From Candidatus Binatia bacterium (GTDB lineage: Bacteria; Desulfobacterota; Binatia; UBA9968; JAJDTQ01), in assembly GCA_951813575.1 (NCBI GenBank), contig OX638375.1, forward strand, positions 620,001 through 684,000: 64,000 nt of DNA, read 5' to 3'. A program made the translations under genes and the position numbers. Below are positions 1 to 8,618 of the stretch, one piece after another. The notes below the pieces were generated by a model. It searched no databases and was not told where the DNA came from. It saw nothing but the letters and a program-made list of their open reading frames with translations. Numbering within the stretch: position 1 is the stretch's first letter; each line of letters begins with the position of its first letter.

Positions 1-576
1 GGGAAGCACCTCCCGCTCCACGTCTCTTTCCAGCATGTGGTAGTGGGACTGCATCACGGCGAAGGCCGTCCAGCCCCGGAACTCCGCCAGGACGTTGGCG
101 TGGGCCAGTTGCCACGATGCGAAGTCCGACCCGCCGATGTACCGCACCTTCCCCTGCCGGATCAGGTCGTCCAGCGCCCGCAGGGTCTCCTCGATGGGAG
201 TCGCGTCGTCCCACCGGTGGATGTAGTAGACGTCGATGTGGTCGGTCCGGAGCCGGCGGAGACTCCCCTCCACGGCGTTCATGAGATGGTAACGCGACGT
301 GCCGCGGTCGTTGGCGCCCTCGCCCGTCGGGAAAAAGAACTTGGTGGCCACCACGAAACGGTCCCGGCGGCCCTTCAGGGCGTTGCCCAGCGTTTCCTCG
401 GAACGGCCTCCCTGATAGCTGTTGGACGTGTCGATGAAATTGACGCCGAGGTCCACGGCCGCGTCGATGATGGCGGACACCGCATCCTGTGGCACAGCCG
501 GCGAGCCGAACCGATTGGTCCCTAGGCCGATGGCGGAAACGCGGACCCCCGACGTTCCGAGCTGTCGATACTCCAC
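1..576 (-). CDS. aldo/keto reductase, partial (3' end off window)
   Basis: The first 192 codons read as an aldo/keto reductase, an NAD(P)H-dependent cytosolic carbonyl reductase with a TIM barrel. The N-terminus MEYRQLGTSGVRVSAIGLG is the classic AKR first strand. It is followed by NFIDTSNSYQGGRSEE (AKR catalytic Asp and Tyr), VATKF (Lys) and YYIHRWD (His), so the tetrad is visible. The start is GTG at 576, chosen because a GGGAGG ribosome site lies at 583-589 and no ATG gives this N-terminus. The gene runs off the left edge, so the C-terminal cofactor-binding part is not seen. It is divergent from the SDR gene at 738. Substrate is unknown. Confidence 0.9.
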   Translation of the reverse strand, partial: MEYRQLGTSGVRVSAIGLGTNRFGSPAVPQDAVSAIIDAAVDLGVNFIDTSNSYQGGRSEETLGNALKGRRDRFVVATKFFFPTGEGANDRGTSRYHLMNAVEGSLRRLRTDHIDVYYIHRWDDATPIEETLRALDDLIRQGKVRYIGGSDFASWQLAHANVLAEFRGWTAFAVMQSHYHMLERDVEREVLP

Positions 577-659
577 TGGGAACCTCCCTTTGAAATTGGG
601 TGACGTGAGGTTTACCAGATCGGTCCGGGAGGCGCGACCGAGCCCATGGGAATGGTACG

Positions 660-684
660 TTCGACCGCCTCGTTTGACCGCCTC
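660..684. repeat. 12-bp direct repeat, candidate operator
   Basis: Two near-identical copies of TTYGACCGCCTC lie at 660-671 and 673-684, in the gap between the divergent aldo/keto reductase and SDR genes. The second copy overlaps a TTGACC that could be a -35 element. A regulator site is possible, but nothing confirms it. Confidence 0.3.
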
Positions 685-737
685 TTCGGCGAGGTGCTAG
701 TTTCCACGCCTCAACCAAACGAACCCGGGAGGCAATC

Positions 738-1502
738 ATGCAGTGGGACATGGAAGGCGACAGCGCATTCGTAACCGGCGGCGGCAGCGGCATCGGCCAA
801 GCCATCGCGCTCAAGCTGGGGGAGCAGGGAGTCAAGGTCGCCGTGGCCGACGTCGACCCGGCCAAGGCGGAGGGGACGGCCTCGAGGATCAAGGCAGGCG
901 GCGGCGCCGCCCTGCCCCTGGAGCTGGACGTCACCCGCTCGGATCAGGTCAATGACGCCGTCGCCAGGGCCCACGCCGAGTTCGGCAGCCTTGCCTACCT
1001 CATGAACGTGGCCGGAATCTCACAGCAGAAACCCGTGCACGAGATCACCGACGCGGACTGGGCCCGCATGATCGACGTCCACCTGAACGGCACCTTCTAC
1101 TGCATACGCGCGGCGCTGCCGCTGATGATGGAGGCGCGCTTCGGCGTCATCGCCAGCCTGTCCTCCATGCATGGGCTGAAGGGCCAGGAGTGGGCGTCCC
1201 ACTACTCCGCGGCCAAAGCCGGCATCGCCGCCCTCACCAAGGCGGTGGCCCGCGAGGTGTCCGAGTACGGCATCCGCATCAACGCGCTGGCGCCGGGGCC
1301 CATCGACACGCCCATGTGGCGCCGCGGCCTCACCGGTGAAGCCCTGGAGAAGCGCAAGTCGGACCGCTCCAAGCTCGTCCCCATGGGTCGGCTGGGCGAG
1401 CCGAGCGAAGTAGCCGATCTGGCGGTCTTCCTGCTGAGCCCGGCCAGCAGCTACATGACCGGACAGGTGGTGGGAGTGAACGGCGGCGAATTGATGCCGT
1501 GA
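738..1502 (+). CDS. SDR family NAD(P)-dependent oxidoreductase
   Basis: A 254-residue classical short-chain dehydrogenase/reductase, the usual family length. It shows the Rossmann glycine motif TGGGSGIG (13-20), NVAG (90-93), catalytic Ser around 142, and the Tyr156-x3-Lys160 pair in YSAAK. An Asp at the end of the second strand (VADVD, near 40) suggests NAD(H) preference. The C-terminal GQVVGVNGG is typical of the FabG-like group. A GGGAGG ribosome site lies about 6 nt before the ATG. It is divergent from the aldo/keto reductase and convergent with the radical SAM gene. The substrate cannot be read from sequence. Confidence 0.93.
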   Translation: MQWDMEGDSAFVTGGGSGIGQAIALKLGEQGVKVAVADVDPAKAEGTASRIKAGGGAALPLELDVTRSDQVNDAVARAHAEFGSLAYLMNVAGISQQKPVHEITDADWARMIDVHLNGTFYCIRAALPLMMEARFGVIASLSSMHGLKGQEWASHYSAAKAGIAALTKAVAREVSEYGIRINALAPGPIDTPMWRRGLTGEALEKRKSDRSKLVPMGRLGEPSEVADLAVFLLSPASSYMTGQVVGVNGGELMP

Positions 1503-1520
1503 GGCGGCGTCTACGCCGCC
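1503..1520. terminator. terminator hairpin between convergent genes
   Basis: GGCGGCGTCTACGCCGCC is a perfect inverted repeat (7-8 bp arms) directly after the SDR stop and just before the stop of the minus-strand radical SAM gene. It could serve both strands. There is no clear U tract. Confidence 0.55.
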
Positions 1521-1522
1521 CG

Positions 1523-2572
1523 TCAGCCATCGCCGAACAGCGACAACTGATCGGTTCGGACCCGGAACGAAGCCGTCGACAGATTCCATGACCGGCGAGT
1601 CAGGCCCAGCTTCCGGCAACTGGCCTGGAACAGCGAATCCACCTGCTCGGCGAAGATCCCCTGCCCCTTCATGCGGGTCTTGAAGCCGGAGTCGTTGAGC
1701 CTCCCGCCGCGGACCTCCCTGATGCGGTTCAGCACCTTCTCCTTGCGGTCGGGGAAGTGCTCTTCCAGCCATTGCTCGAACAGGTCCTTGACGGCGAACG
1801 GAAGGCGGAGGAGCGAGTAGCCGGCGCATTTCGCGCCGGCTTCCGCCGCGGCGGCCAGGATCGCCGGCATCTCATGGTCCGTCAAGGCGGGAATCACCGG
1901 CGCCACCAGAACGCCCACCGGGATGCCCGCCTCGACCAAGGCGCGGATGGCGTCGAGGCGCAAGCGAGGCTGGGAGGTCCGGGGCTCCATGCGGCCGCAG
2001 AGATCCCCGTCCAGGGTGGTCACCGAGATGAACACCACGGCCGCGTCCCGGGCCGCCAGTTCCCGCAACAGGTCCGCGTCCCGCGTCACCAGATGGTTCT
2101 TGGTGACGATGGCCACCGGGTTCCGGTACTCCGCGAGCACTTTCAGGCAACCCCGGGTGAGCTCCAGGCGCCGCTCCACGGGCTGATAGGGATCGGTGAC
2201 GCCGCACAGCGCTATCACCTGGGGCTTCCATCGCGGCGACGCCAGCTCTTTCCTCAGAAGCTTCGGCGCCTCTTCCTTCACCAGGATCCTGGACTCGAAG
2301 TCCAGGCCGGCGGAGAAGCCCAAGTACTCGTGGGTGGGACGGGCGTAACAGTAGATGCAGCCGTGCTCGCAACCCCGGTACGGATTGACGCTGGCCTCGA
2401 AGCCCACATCGGGGCTGTCGTTGTACGCAATGATGGACCGGGACGTATCCTTCAGCAGTTGGGTGGAGGGTCCCGCGACGGTGCCGTCCGGCACGAAGGC
2501 GAGGGGCTCGAAACGGTTCCGGGGGTTGTAGCTGCTCCCGCGCCCGCCGATTCCGGTCCTCGATTCGGTCAT
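1523..2572 (-). CDS. PA0069-type radical SAM protein
   Basis: A 349-residue radical SAM protein with the cluster motif CEHGCIYC (Cys68, Cys72, Cys75), which coordinates a [4Fe-4S] cluster and SAM. The preceding VNPYRG and following YARPTHEY match the PA0069-like family, related to spore photoproduct lyase-type proteins, whose reaction is undetermined. The open frame reaches back to 2671, but I place the start at ATG 2572 (MTESRT). That removes a 65-nt overlap with the next gene and still leaves a full-length protein. It is convergent with the SDR gene and lies downstream of the lectin-like gene. Confidence 0.9.
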   Translation of the reverse strand: MTESRTGIGGRGSSYNPRNRFEPLAFVPDGTVAGPSTQLLKDTSRSIIAYNDSPDVGFEASVNPYRGCEHGCIYCYARPTHEYLGFSAGLDFESRILVKEEAPKLLRKELASPRWKPQVIALCGVTDPYQPVERRLELTRGCLKVLAEYRNPVAIVTKNHLVTRDADLLRELAARDAAVVFISVTTLDGDLCGRMEPRTSQPRLRLDAIRALVEAGIPVGVLVAPVIPALTDHEMPAILAAAAEAGAKCAGYSLLRLPFAVKDLFEQWLEEHFPDRKEKVLNRIREVRGGRLNDSGFKTRMKGQGIFAEQVDSLFQASCRKLGLTRRSWNLSTASFRVRTDQLSLFGDG

Positions 2573-2606
2573 GGTCCCCCAACGGCTCGCGGCGCCGGGA
2601 ACCGCC

Positions 2607-3203
2607 TCACTTGATACGCCACTGTTTTCGCGCAGCCTCGGTGGAAGCGCACGGAGCGAGCTCCAGACCACGGGACATGAACGGCCCCGCGCTCCTGCTT
2701 GCGGCGCCCGCCGCGAGACAAAGGGCCCGGTCGGCCCCGGGACGGAACTCCATCGTCTCGCCGTCGTAGTCGAAGTCCTGGGCGGCCGAGTCCTTCGAGC
2801 AATCCACCAGCCCCAGCGAGACGCCCGTGGCTGCCGGCTCCGTCAGCGTGGCGCACTTGCCGGCATAGGTGGCCGAAGCGATGCGCCGCGCTTCCTTGTC
2901 GTAGCGGAACTGCACGTCCCCGCCCCGCGGCTTGCAGGAGTGCGCGTGCAGCCTCTCGCCGAACCCTCGCCCCACGGTATCGATGCACCACCCGAGCTTG
3001 TCCTGCTCGTCGAGATTGTCCGCCAGGTAGATCACCGGCGCCGGCGTCTGCAGGTCTGGCGGCGCCGAATAGGCTGCTGTCGGAATCGACAGCAGCAGAA
3101 ACACAGCCCACAAGGACACCGTGACGGCTGACGCCGCAGCATCGAAACGGCCCAGGCGCGCGGGACGCCTGTTCGCGGCATCGACAAGGGTCGTCGTTTC
3201 CAT
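2607..3203 (-). CDS. secreted ricin-B-type beta-trefoil lectin-like protein
   Basis: A 198-residue protein with one hydrophobic N-terminal segment (about 25-46, ending TAAYSA), read as a signal peptide or anchor. The remainder has the look of a ricin B carbohydrate-binding trefoil. LGWCIDT and GKCATL resemble the repeated cysteine-bearing strands, and RKQWRIK at the C-terminus is a QxW-type element. Six cysteines in this part could form disulfides after export. A GAGG-type ribosome site precedes the ATG. It lies about 35 bp upstream of the radical SAM gene, with no obvious functional link. The family call is moderate because only part of the QxW pattern is clear. Confidence 0.65.
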   Translation of the reverse strand: METTTLVDAANRRPARLGRFDAAASAVTVSLWAVFLLLSIPTAAYSAPPDLQTPAPVIYLADNLDEQDKLGWCIDTVGRGFGERLHAHSCKPRGGDVQFRYDKEARRIASATYAGKCATLTEPAATGVSLGLVDCSKDSAAQDFDYDGETMEFRPGADRALCLAAGAASRSAGPFMSRGLELAPCASTEAARKQWRIK

Positions 3204-3445
3204 GTTCCTCTTCTCCCGTCTTCCTCACGCGCCGAGACGGCACCCTGGACAGTTTCGCGCACACGGCGATCGCCGCGCCTCCGATCGAGGAGCGGCCGGT
3301 TGCCGAGACCCCAGAATTATCAGGAAAGGCCGGTTCCCGCCAAGATACGGCCCGCGCTACCTTGTTCTCCCCATTGGACTCGCGCCGGTTCCCAATACCT
3401 TCCCGGTCCTGGCTGAATTGCATCCCCCGCCAAAAAGTGCCATGA

Positions 3446-4321
3446 ATGACCGCCGAAACCATGAGGCGTTTTCACTACCTCGCTCCGCGCCGCCTCGACG
3501 AGGCCCTTTCCTTGCTGACCCCGGACGCCGTTCCCCTGGCCGGAGGTACGGATCTCTTTCTCAGGATGGAGCGCCGGCAGACGCAGCCGGACGCCGTGGT
3601 CGACCTCAAACGGATTCCGGACATGGACCGGATCGAGCCTTCGGACGGCGGGCTTCGCATCGGCGCCCTGGCCCCGATGGAGTCCCTGGCCGCCTCTTCC
3701 CTCATCGTCAACGGCTACCGCGCCCTGGCCGAGTCCGCGAGAGTGGTGGGCTCGATCCAGACCCGCAACCGCGCCACCATCGGCGGCAATCTGGCCAACG
3801 CCTCCCCGGCCGCCGACACCGCGACTCCGCTGCTGGCACTCGGGGCGACGGCGGAAGCCGGCCGTGTGGACGGAAGCCGGGAGCTGCCGTTGGAGCAACT
3901 GTTCCTCGGCCCCGGCAGGACCGCTTTGGAAAGCGGCGAGCTCTTGACGGCGGTCCGCATCCCCGCCATGCCCGGCCGGACCGGCAGCTCGTTCCAACGC
4001 TGCGTCCGCACCGCCATGGACATCGCGGTGGTGAACTGCGCGGCGTTCGTGAAGCTGGACGAGGACGGCGCCGTCGAGGACGCACGCATCGCGCTGGGAG
4101 CCGTGGGGCCGACGCCGCTCCGGGCGTTGTCGGCCGAGAGCTGTCTCCAAGGCCGCCGCTTCGACGCGGACGCTGCCGCGGAAGCGGCGGAATGCGCCGC
4201 CCATGACGCCCGGCCCATCGACGACGTCCGCGCCAGCGCCGACTATCGGAAGGATATGGTCCGGGTGCTCACGCGACGGGCCGTCGAGAACGCGTTTCAA
4301 CGCGCGCGAGGCGAGGCCTGA
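3446..4321 (+). CDS. FAD-binding subunit of xanthine dehydrogenase-type molybdoenzyme (CoxM-like)
   Basis: A 291-residue medium subunit of a molybdenum hydroxylase, which passes electrons from the FeS subunit to FAD. The FAD-binding signatures are LAGGTDLF near 32-39 and TIGGNLANASPAADT near 112-126. The C-terminal CO-dehydrogenase flavoprotein domain ends around ARGEA. Its stop overlaps the ATG of the FeS subunit by one base, so the three genes form one transcript. The ribosome site is weak, and an alternative start is ATG 3461. The substrate is unknown. Homologues oxidise aromatic acyl-CoAs, purines, aldehydes or N-heterocycles. Confidence 0.92.
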   Translation: MTAETMRRFHYLAPRRLDEALSLLTPDAVPLAGGTDLFLRMERRQTQPDAVVDLKRIPDMDRIEPSDGGLRIGALAPMESLAASSLIVNGYRALAESARVVGSIQTRNRATIGGNLANASPAADTATPLLALGATAEAGRVDGSRELPLEQLFLGPGRTALESGELLTAVRIPAMPGRTGSSFQRCVRTAMDIAVVNCAAFVKLDEDGAVEDARIALGAVGPTPLRALSAESCLQGRRFDADAAAEAAECAAHDARPIDDVRASADYRKDMVRVLTRRAVENAFQRARGEA

Positions 4322-4794
4322 TGACCGCGGAACCCATCCGGATCACGGTAACCGTTAACGGCGAGTCCTTCCGGGAGGAAGTACCAGCCACCCGTTCGCT
4401 GCTGGACTTCCTGCGCGACGACCTGGGCCTCACCGGCACAAAGGAGGGCTGCAGCGAGGGGGAGTGCGGCGCCTGCGCGGTAATCCTCGACGGGCGTCTG
4501 GTGGACGCCTGCCTGATCTTCGCCGCGGAAGCGGACGGACGGAGCGTCGAGACCGTGGAGGGGCTGGCGGACGGCGAGGAGCTGCACCCGCTGCAAAGGA
4601 CGTTCGCGGCCGCGGGCGCGGCCCAATGCGGCTACTGCACCCCGGGCATGCTCATGGCCTGCAAGTCCCTGCTGGACCGGAACCCCTCGCCCACGCGCGA
4701 GGAGGTCACCCACGGCATTGCCGGCAACCTGTGCCGCTGCACCGGCTACGGCACCATCATCCAGGCGGTCATGGAGGCGGCGAAGGAATCATGA
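4321..4794 (+). CDS. [2Fe-2S] subunit of xanthine dehydrogenase-type molybdoenzyme (CoxS-like)
   Basis: A 157-residue small subunit with two [2Fe-2S] clusters that link the molybdenum centre to FAD. The plant-ferredoxin-like cluster uses Cys44, Cys49, Cys52 and Cys64 (KEGCSEGECGACAV). The second, all-helical cluster uses Cys103/Cys106 (QCGYCTPGM) and Cys138/Cys140 (NLCRCTGYG). Length and spacing are normal for the family. It starts on the last base of the FAD subunit gene and its stop overlaps the next ATG (ATGA), indicating translational coupling. Confidence 0.95.
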   Translation: MTAEPIRITVTVNGESFREEVPATRSLLDFLRDDLGLTGTKEGCSEGECGACAVILDGRLVDACLIFAAEADGRSVETVEGLADGEELHPLQRTFAAAGAAQCGYCTPGMLMACKSLLDRNPSPTREEVTHGIAGNLCRCTGYGTIIQAVMEAAKES

Positions 4795-7022
4795 AAGTCG
4801 TCGGTCAGGAGCTTCCCAGGGTCGAGATTCTCGAAAAGGTGACCGGGCAGTCGGTGTTCGGTGCCGACGTCTCACCGGCAGGCCGGGTCCTTCACGGCAA
4901 GATGGTGCGGAGCCCCCACCCCCACGCCCGCATCACCGCCGTCCGCACCGAGGGGGCGGAGCGGCTGCCGGGCGTCAGGGCCGTGGTCACCGCGGCCGAC
5001 CTGCCGCCCGTCCACTACGGCAACTTCGTCCGCGACGAAGAGTACTTCGCCCGCACCAAGGTCCGTTACGTCGGCGACCGGATCGCGGCGGTGGCGGCGG
5101 TGGACGAGGAGACCGCGGAGGAAGCCGCGCGGCTCATCGAGGTGGATTACCAGGTGCTTCCTGCGGTCACCTCGGGGCCGGAGGCCATGGCGCCGGAAGC
5201 ACCGGTGATTCACGAGGACCATGCCGACTATTGGGCACAACCGAGCGTGGAGAACCGCCGCGGCAACGTGTGCGGCCACAAGCAGATCATGCGCGGCGAC
5301 CCGGAGCGCGGCTTCGCCGAGGCGGACCGGATCTTCGAGCACCGCTTTCACGTGCCCATGGTGCACCAGACCTACATCGAGCCCCACACCGTGCTGGCGC
5401 AATTCGACGCCTCCGGCAAGGCCACCGTGTGGGTCCCCACCCAGGCCCAGTTCCCGCTGCGGGCCGCCATCGCGCAGATCCTGCGCATGCCCATGACCAA
5501 GGTCCGCGTGATCCCCACCGAGATCGGCGGCGGCTTCGGCGGCAAGATCTCGCCCACCATCGAACCGGCGGCGGTGGCGCTGGCCCGCAAGGCCCGGCAG
5601 CCGGTCCGCATCGTCATGACCCGCGGCGAGGACTTCCAGGGCAGCAACCCCAGGCACCCGTTTCACCTGCGCTACAAGACCGGCGTGAGGCTCGACGGCA
5701 CCATCACGGCCCGGGAAATCGAGCTGGTTCTGGGGACCGGGTACTCGGCCGGTTCCGGGGTGATGATCAGCCAGGGGGCGGCGGTGCGGGCGCCGGGCCC
5801 CTACCGCATCCCCAACCTCAGGATCGACAGCTACTGCGTCTACACCAACACCCCCACCTGCGGGGCCTACCGGGGTCCGGCCGGTCCGCAGCTCACGTTC
5901 GCCTCCGAGTCCCAGATCGACATCATCGCCCGCGAGCTGGGCATCGACCCGGTGGAGATGCGTCTCCGGAACGCGTTCGAGGACGGCGACGAGACGCCCG
6001 CGGGCGCCCGGCTCGAGGACGTGCACGCCAGGGAGACGCTCCGCAAGGCGGCGGACGTCATGAACGAACGGCCGAGGCCTGCCGGAGAGAACATCGGCCG
6101 GGGGTTGGCCGTGGCCCACTGGCTCGTGGGCGGCATGGCATCCAGCGCCGGCGTCAAGCTGAACGAGGACGGCACCATCGGGATCCTCACCGGCGTGGTG
6201 GACCTGAGCGGCGCCAGCACCTCCCTGGCGCAGATCGCGGCGGAGGTGCTGGGAGTGTCTCTCGACGATGTGCACGTGCGCACCGCGGATACCGACTTCG
6301 CGCCCCATTCCACCATCAGCGCCGGCAGCCAGGCCCTCAAGAGCATGGGCAGCGCGGTGCTGCTGGCGGCCCGGGAAGTGAAGAGGCAGATCCAGCAAGT
6401 GGCCGCGGACAAGCTTGAAGCCGACCTCGGCGACCTGGAGCTGGACGACAACAAGGTTTTCGTCAAGGGCAGCCCGGAACGCGCGGTTTCACTGCGCGAG
6501 GTGGGCCATCTGGCCCTGGAGCACGAGCGCGGCCCCATCGTCAGCACGCAGTCCGTGTCCCGACTCGTCCCCCACCCCGCGGTGGCGGCCCACGCGGCCG
6601 AGGTGGCCGTGGACCCGGAGACGGGCCATGTACGCATCCTTCGCTACGTGGCGGTTCAGGATGTCGGCACGGCGGTCAATCCCCTGTCGGTACGGGGGCA
6701 GATCGAGGGCGGGGTCATGCAGGGGCTGGGGCAGGCGCTGAGCGAAGCCTGCACCTTCACCGACGGAAAAATGGACAATCCCAACCTGCTGGACTACAAG
6801 ATCTTCAGCGCGCTGGACGCCCCGGCCGTGGAGACGCACCTGATCCAGCACCCCTGCGCCTCGGGCCCGCTGGGCGCCAAGGGCGTGGGCGAGCCGCCCA
6901 TCATTCCGCCGCCCGCCGTCATCGCCAACGCGGTCGCCGACGCCGTCGGAGTCCGCATCCACGACCTCCCCATCACGCCGGAGAAGATCGTCCGGGCGTT
7001 GAAGGCCCGGCGACAACCGTAG
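4791..7022 (+). CDS. molybdopterin-binding subunit of xanthine dehydrogenase-type enzyme (CoxL-like)
   Basis: The catalytic subunit, 743 residues, binds the molybdenum-cytosine or -pterin cofactor and hydroxylates a substrate with water as oxygen donor. I start it at ATG 4791, which overlaps the FeS subunit stop as ATGA. The frame extends further upstream, but only as a shadow of that gene. Visible motifs are EIGGGFGGK (MPT binding), GAYRGPAGPQ and the C-terminal GAKGVGEPP holding the catalytic Glu. The CO-dehydrogenase loop AYRCSFR is absent, so this is not a form I CO dehydrogenase. The gene ends about 125 bp before the convergent Sec glutaredoxin. Confidence 0.93.
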   Translation: MKVVGQELPRVEILEKVTGQSVFGADVSPAGRVLHGKMVRSPHPHARITAVRTEGAERLPGVRAVVTAADLPPVHYGNFVRDEEYFARTKVRYVGDRIAAVAAVDEETAEEAARLIEVDYQVLPAVTSGPEAMAPEAPVIHEDHADYWAQPSVENRRGNVCGHKQIMRGDPERGFAEADRIFEHRFHVPMVHQTYIEPHTVLAQFDASGKATVWVPTQAQFPLRAAIAQILRMPMTKVRVIPTEIGGGFGGKISPTIEPAAVALARKARQPVRIVMTRGEDFQGSNPRHPFHLRYKTGVRLDGTITAREIELVLGTGYSAGSGVMISQGAAVRAPGPYRIPNLRIDSYCVYTNTPTCGAYRGPAGPQLTFASESQIDIIARELGIDPVEMRLRNAFEDGDETPAGARLEDVHARETLRKAADVMNERPRPAGENIGRGLAVAHWLVGGMASSAGVKLNEDGTIGILTGVVDLSGASTSLAQIAAEVLGVSLDDVHVRTADTDFAPHSTISAGSQALKSMGSAVLLAAREVKRQIQQVAADKLEADLGDLELDDNKVFVKGSPERAVSLREVGHLALEHERGPIVSTQSVSRLVPHPAVAAHAAEVAVDPETGHVRILRYVAVQDVGTAVNPLSVRGQIEGGVMQGLGQALSEACTFTDGKMDNPNLLDYKIFSALDAPAVETHLIQHPCASGPLGAKGVGEPPIIPPPAVIANAVADAVGVRIHDLPITPEKIVRALKARRQP

Positions 7023-7121
7023 CGGCGATCCGGAACCCGTTGCGCGGGAAGCCGCGCCATCCGCGCACGAGGGCATGGCCCCCGAGCATGGTCCGGAAAG
7101 AGAGTATGTCGTCTGTGGTTT

Positions 7122-7143
7122 GGAGGCCGCGGGCGCGGCCTCC
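7122..7143. terminator. bidirectional terminator hairpin
   Basis: GGAGGCCGC-GGGC-GCGGCCTCC forms a 9-bp perfect stem between the convergent molybdopterin-subunit gene (ends 7022) and glutaredoxin gene (ends 7147). On the plus strand it is preceded by GTTT. A long U tract is missing, so its strength is uncertain. Confidence 0.5.
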
Positions 7144-7146
7144 GTC

Positions 7147-7380
7147 TCAGAGCCCGAGTAGCGAGTCGATCCGCTCCTGATCGAAGCCGACCACTGCCTC
7201 CCCGTCGATGATGACCACGGGCGTGCTCTGGAACCCCCGCGCCAGCAGGTCCTTCAGGGCCTCCTGGTCCTCGCGAATGTTCTTCTCAACGAAATCGACG
7301 CCTTTTTGAGAAAGATACTCCTTCTCTCGATGACAAGGCGGTCAACCGGGCTGCGTGAACAGGACGATGGATTCTGCCAT
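7147..7380 (-). CDS. selenocysteine-containing glutaredoxin-like protein (UPPC active site)
   Basis: A 77-residue thioredoxin-fold protein that would be missed because codon 13 is TGA (7342-7344). Reading it as selenocysteine gives IVLFTQPG-U-PPC, the glutaredoxin CxxC site with Sec in the nucleophilic first position. Downstream, TPVVIIDG carries the cis-Pro, and GFDQERIDSLL ends the fold, so both halves are intact in one frame. The ATG at 7380 has a GGAGG ribosome site 6 nt upstream. A hairpin 15 nt after the TGA fits a bacterial SECIS element. The likely role is reduction of disulfides or peroxides in the cytosol. A nonsense mutation of a Cys codon is the alternative, but the exact TGA position and the hairpin argue against it. 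Confidence 0.85.
7308..7326 (-). promoter_or_regulatory. bacterial SECIS hairpin of the glutaredoxin gene
   Basis: On the minus strand GAGAAGGA-GTA-TCTTTCTC folds into an 8-bp stem (one G-U pair) with a GTA loop. The stem begins 15 nt after the TGA, and the loop G is about 24 nt downstream. Known bacterial SECIS elements place a G in the first two loop positions 16-37 nt after the UGA, which this matches. Confidence 0.75.
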
Positions 7381-7436
7381 GTGTGCCTCCGTGTCTGGTT
7401 TCATAGCACCGGCGCGGGCATTTCTCAACGAGCGTC

Positions 7437-7465
7437 TTGACATAGCGGCGCCACTTCTGTAGCCA
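7437..7465 (+). promoter_or_regulatory. possible sigma70 promoter of the TTT binding-protein gene
   Basis: A perfect TTGACA lies at 7437-7442, followed 17 nt later by TAGCCA, a poor -10 box. It sits about 50 bp before the ATG at 7515. The call rests mainly on the -35 element. Confidence 0.35.
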
Positions 7466-7514
7466 AGGGGCTCGGTGCAGAGCCACCGACAACACCAGAA
7501 ACGGAGGGACATCC

Positions 7515-8555
7515 ATGACACGCAAGGGTTTACGTTCCCTGGCCGCGGCCATCATCCTGGGATCCGCCGTGTTCGCGGGTACCGCGGCACACGCCGAGGA
7601 CTTCTACAAGAACAAGACGTTTCGCTTCATCGTGGGTTTCTCGCCCGGTGGCGGCTATGACACCTACACGCGGCTGATCGCCCGCTACTTCGGCAAGTAC
7701 GTCCCCGGCAACCCCACCACGCTGGTGCAGAACATGACCGGGGCCGGCAGCCTGATCTCCGCCACCTACATCGGCAAGCGCGGCAAGCCCGACGGGCTCT
7801 CCGGCGCGGTCTTCAACAACTCCCTCATCGTACAGAGCGCCTTGGGCGACAAGAAGGCCGGCGCGGTGCCTTTCGACAAGATGGAGTGGGTGGGCGCCCC
7901 CAGCAGGGGCGAGATCGTGTGCATGATGATGGCCTTCTCCGGCAAGACGACCTGGAAGGACGTCATCAATTCCAAGGAGCCCATCAAGATAGGCGCCACC
8001 CGGGCCGGCTCCACCGGCCACGACATCCCGGCGATCCTGAACAAGGCCATGGGCACCAAGTTCAAGATCGTCACCGGGTACCGAGGGACGGCCACCATAC
8101 GGCTGGCGCTGGAGGGCCGCGAGGTCGACGGCTTCTGCTCACAGTGGGAGTCCATGCGGGTCACCGCCCGGAGCATGCTGGACGCCGAGGGCGAACAAAA
8201 GCTCGTGCCCTTCGTCATCGACAGCCACACCTACCCGGATCCGGAGATTAAAAACATCCCGCTGTTCAAGGACGTGCTGAACAAGGAAGCCCTCGAACTC
8301 TACAACTCGTGGGCGTTCCAGATGGCGTTCCAGCGCATGCTGGCGCTGCCACCGGGCACCCCCAAGGACAGGCTGGAGATCCTGCGGACGGCCTATGCGA
8401 AGACCCTGAAGGACCCCCAGATGCTGGCCGAAGCCAAGAAGTCCAAGATCCTGATCACCCCTGTCTCGGGTGCCGAGGTGGAGAAGCTCGTGGACGGGAT
8501 CATCAACATGCCGCCGCACGTTAGAGAAAGCCTGTCCTTTCTGGTCAGGAAGTAG
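7515..8555 (+). CDS. tripartite tricarboxylate transporter substrate-binding protein (TctC/Bug family)
   Basis: A 346-residue periplasmic solute receptor of the TTT family. A Sec signal peptide (1-27) ends in AHA before EDF. The mature start FRFIVGFSPGGGYDTYTRL and the VQNMTGAGSL segment are hallmark Bug-family elements that contact carboxylate ligands. A GGAGG ribosome site precedes the ATG. No TctA or TctB gene adjoins it, so it must use permeases encoded elsewhere, perhaps the TctA-TctB fusion at 22004 or the permease at 62656. The neighbouring acyl-CoA ligase and UbiD genes suggest an aromatic or other unsaturated carboxylate as ligand, which is inference only. Confidence 0.92.
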   Translation: MTRKGLRSLAAAIILGSAVFAGTAAHAEDFYKNKTFRFIVGFSPGGGYDTYTRLIARYFGKYVPGNPTTLVQNMTGAGSLISATYIGKRGKPDGLSGAVFNNSLIVQSALGDKKAGAVPFDKMEWVGAPSRGEIVCMMMAFSGKTTWKDVINSKEPIKIGATRAGSTGHDIPAILNKAMGTKFKIVTGYRGTATIRLALEGREVDGFCSQWESMRVTARSMLDAEGEQKLVPFVIDSHTYPDPEIKNIPLFKDVLNKEALELYNSWAFQMAFQRMLALPPGTPKDRLEILRTAYAKTLKDPQMLAEAKKSKILITPVSGAEVEKLVDGIINMPPHVRESLSFLVRK

Positions 8556-8584
8556 TCAAGAGCGGTCACGGGGCAAACAACACC

Positions 8585-8618
8585 GGGGGTGGAGGACGCT
8601 TCGGCTCCTCTAACCCCC
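8585..8618 (+). terminator. intrinsic terminator after the TTT binding protein
   Basis: GGGGGT pairs with ACCCCC and the inner GAGGA pairs with TCCTC around a CGCTTCGG loop. The stem is followed by TTTCCC on the plus strand. It overlaps the stop of the convergent acyl-CoA ligase gene. Confidence 0.55.

Noticed and set aside
4791..7022. Carbon monoxide dehydrogenase (coxL)
   Set aside because: The diagnostic AYRCSFR active-site loop is absent; only the broader family is supported.
7286..7555. An 89-residue minus-strand ORF over the glutaredoxin region
   Set aside because: Arg-rich, no family resemblance, and overlaps both the Sec glutaredoxin and the TTT binding protein out of frame.
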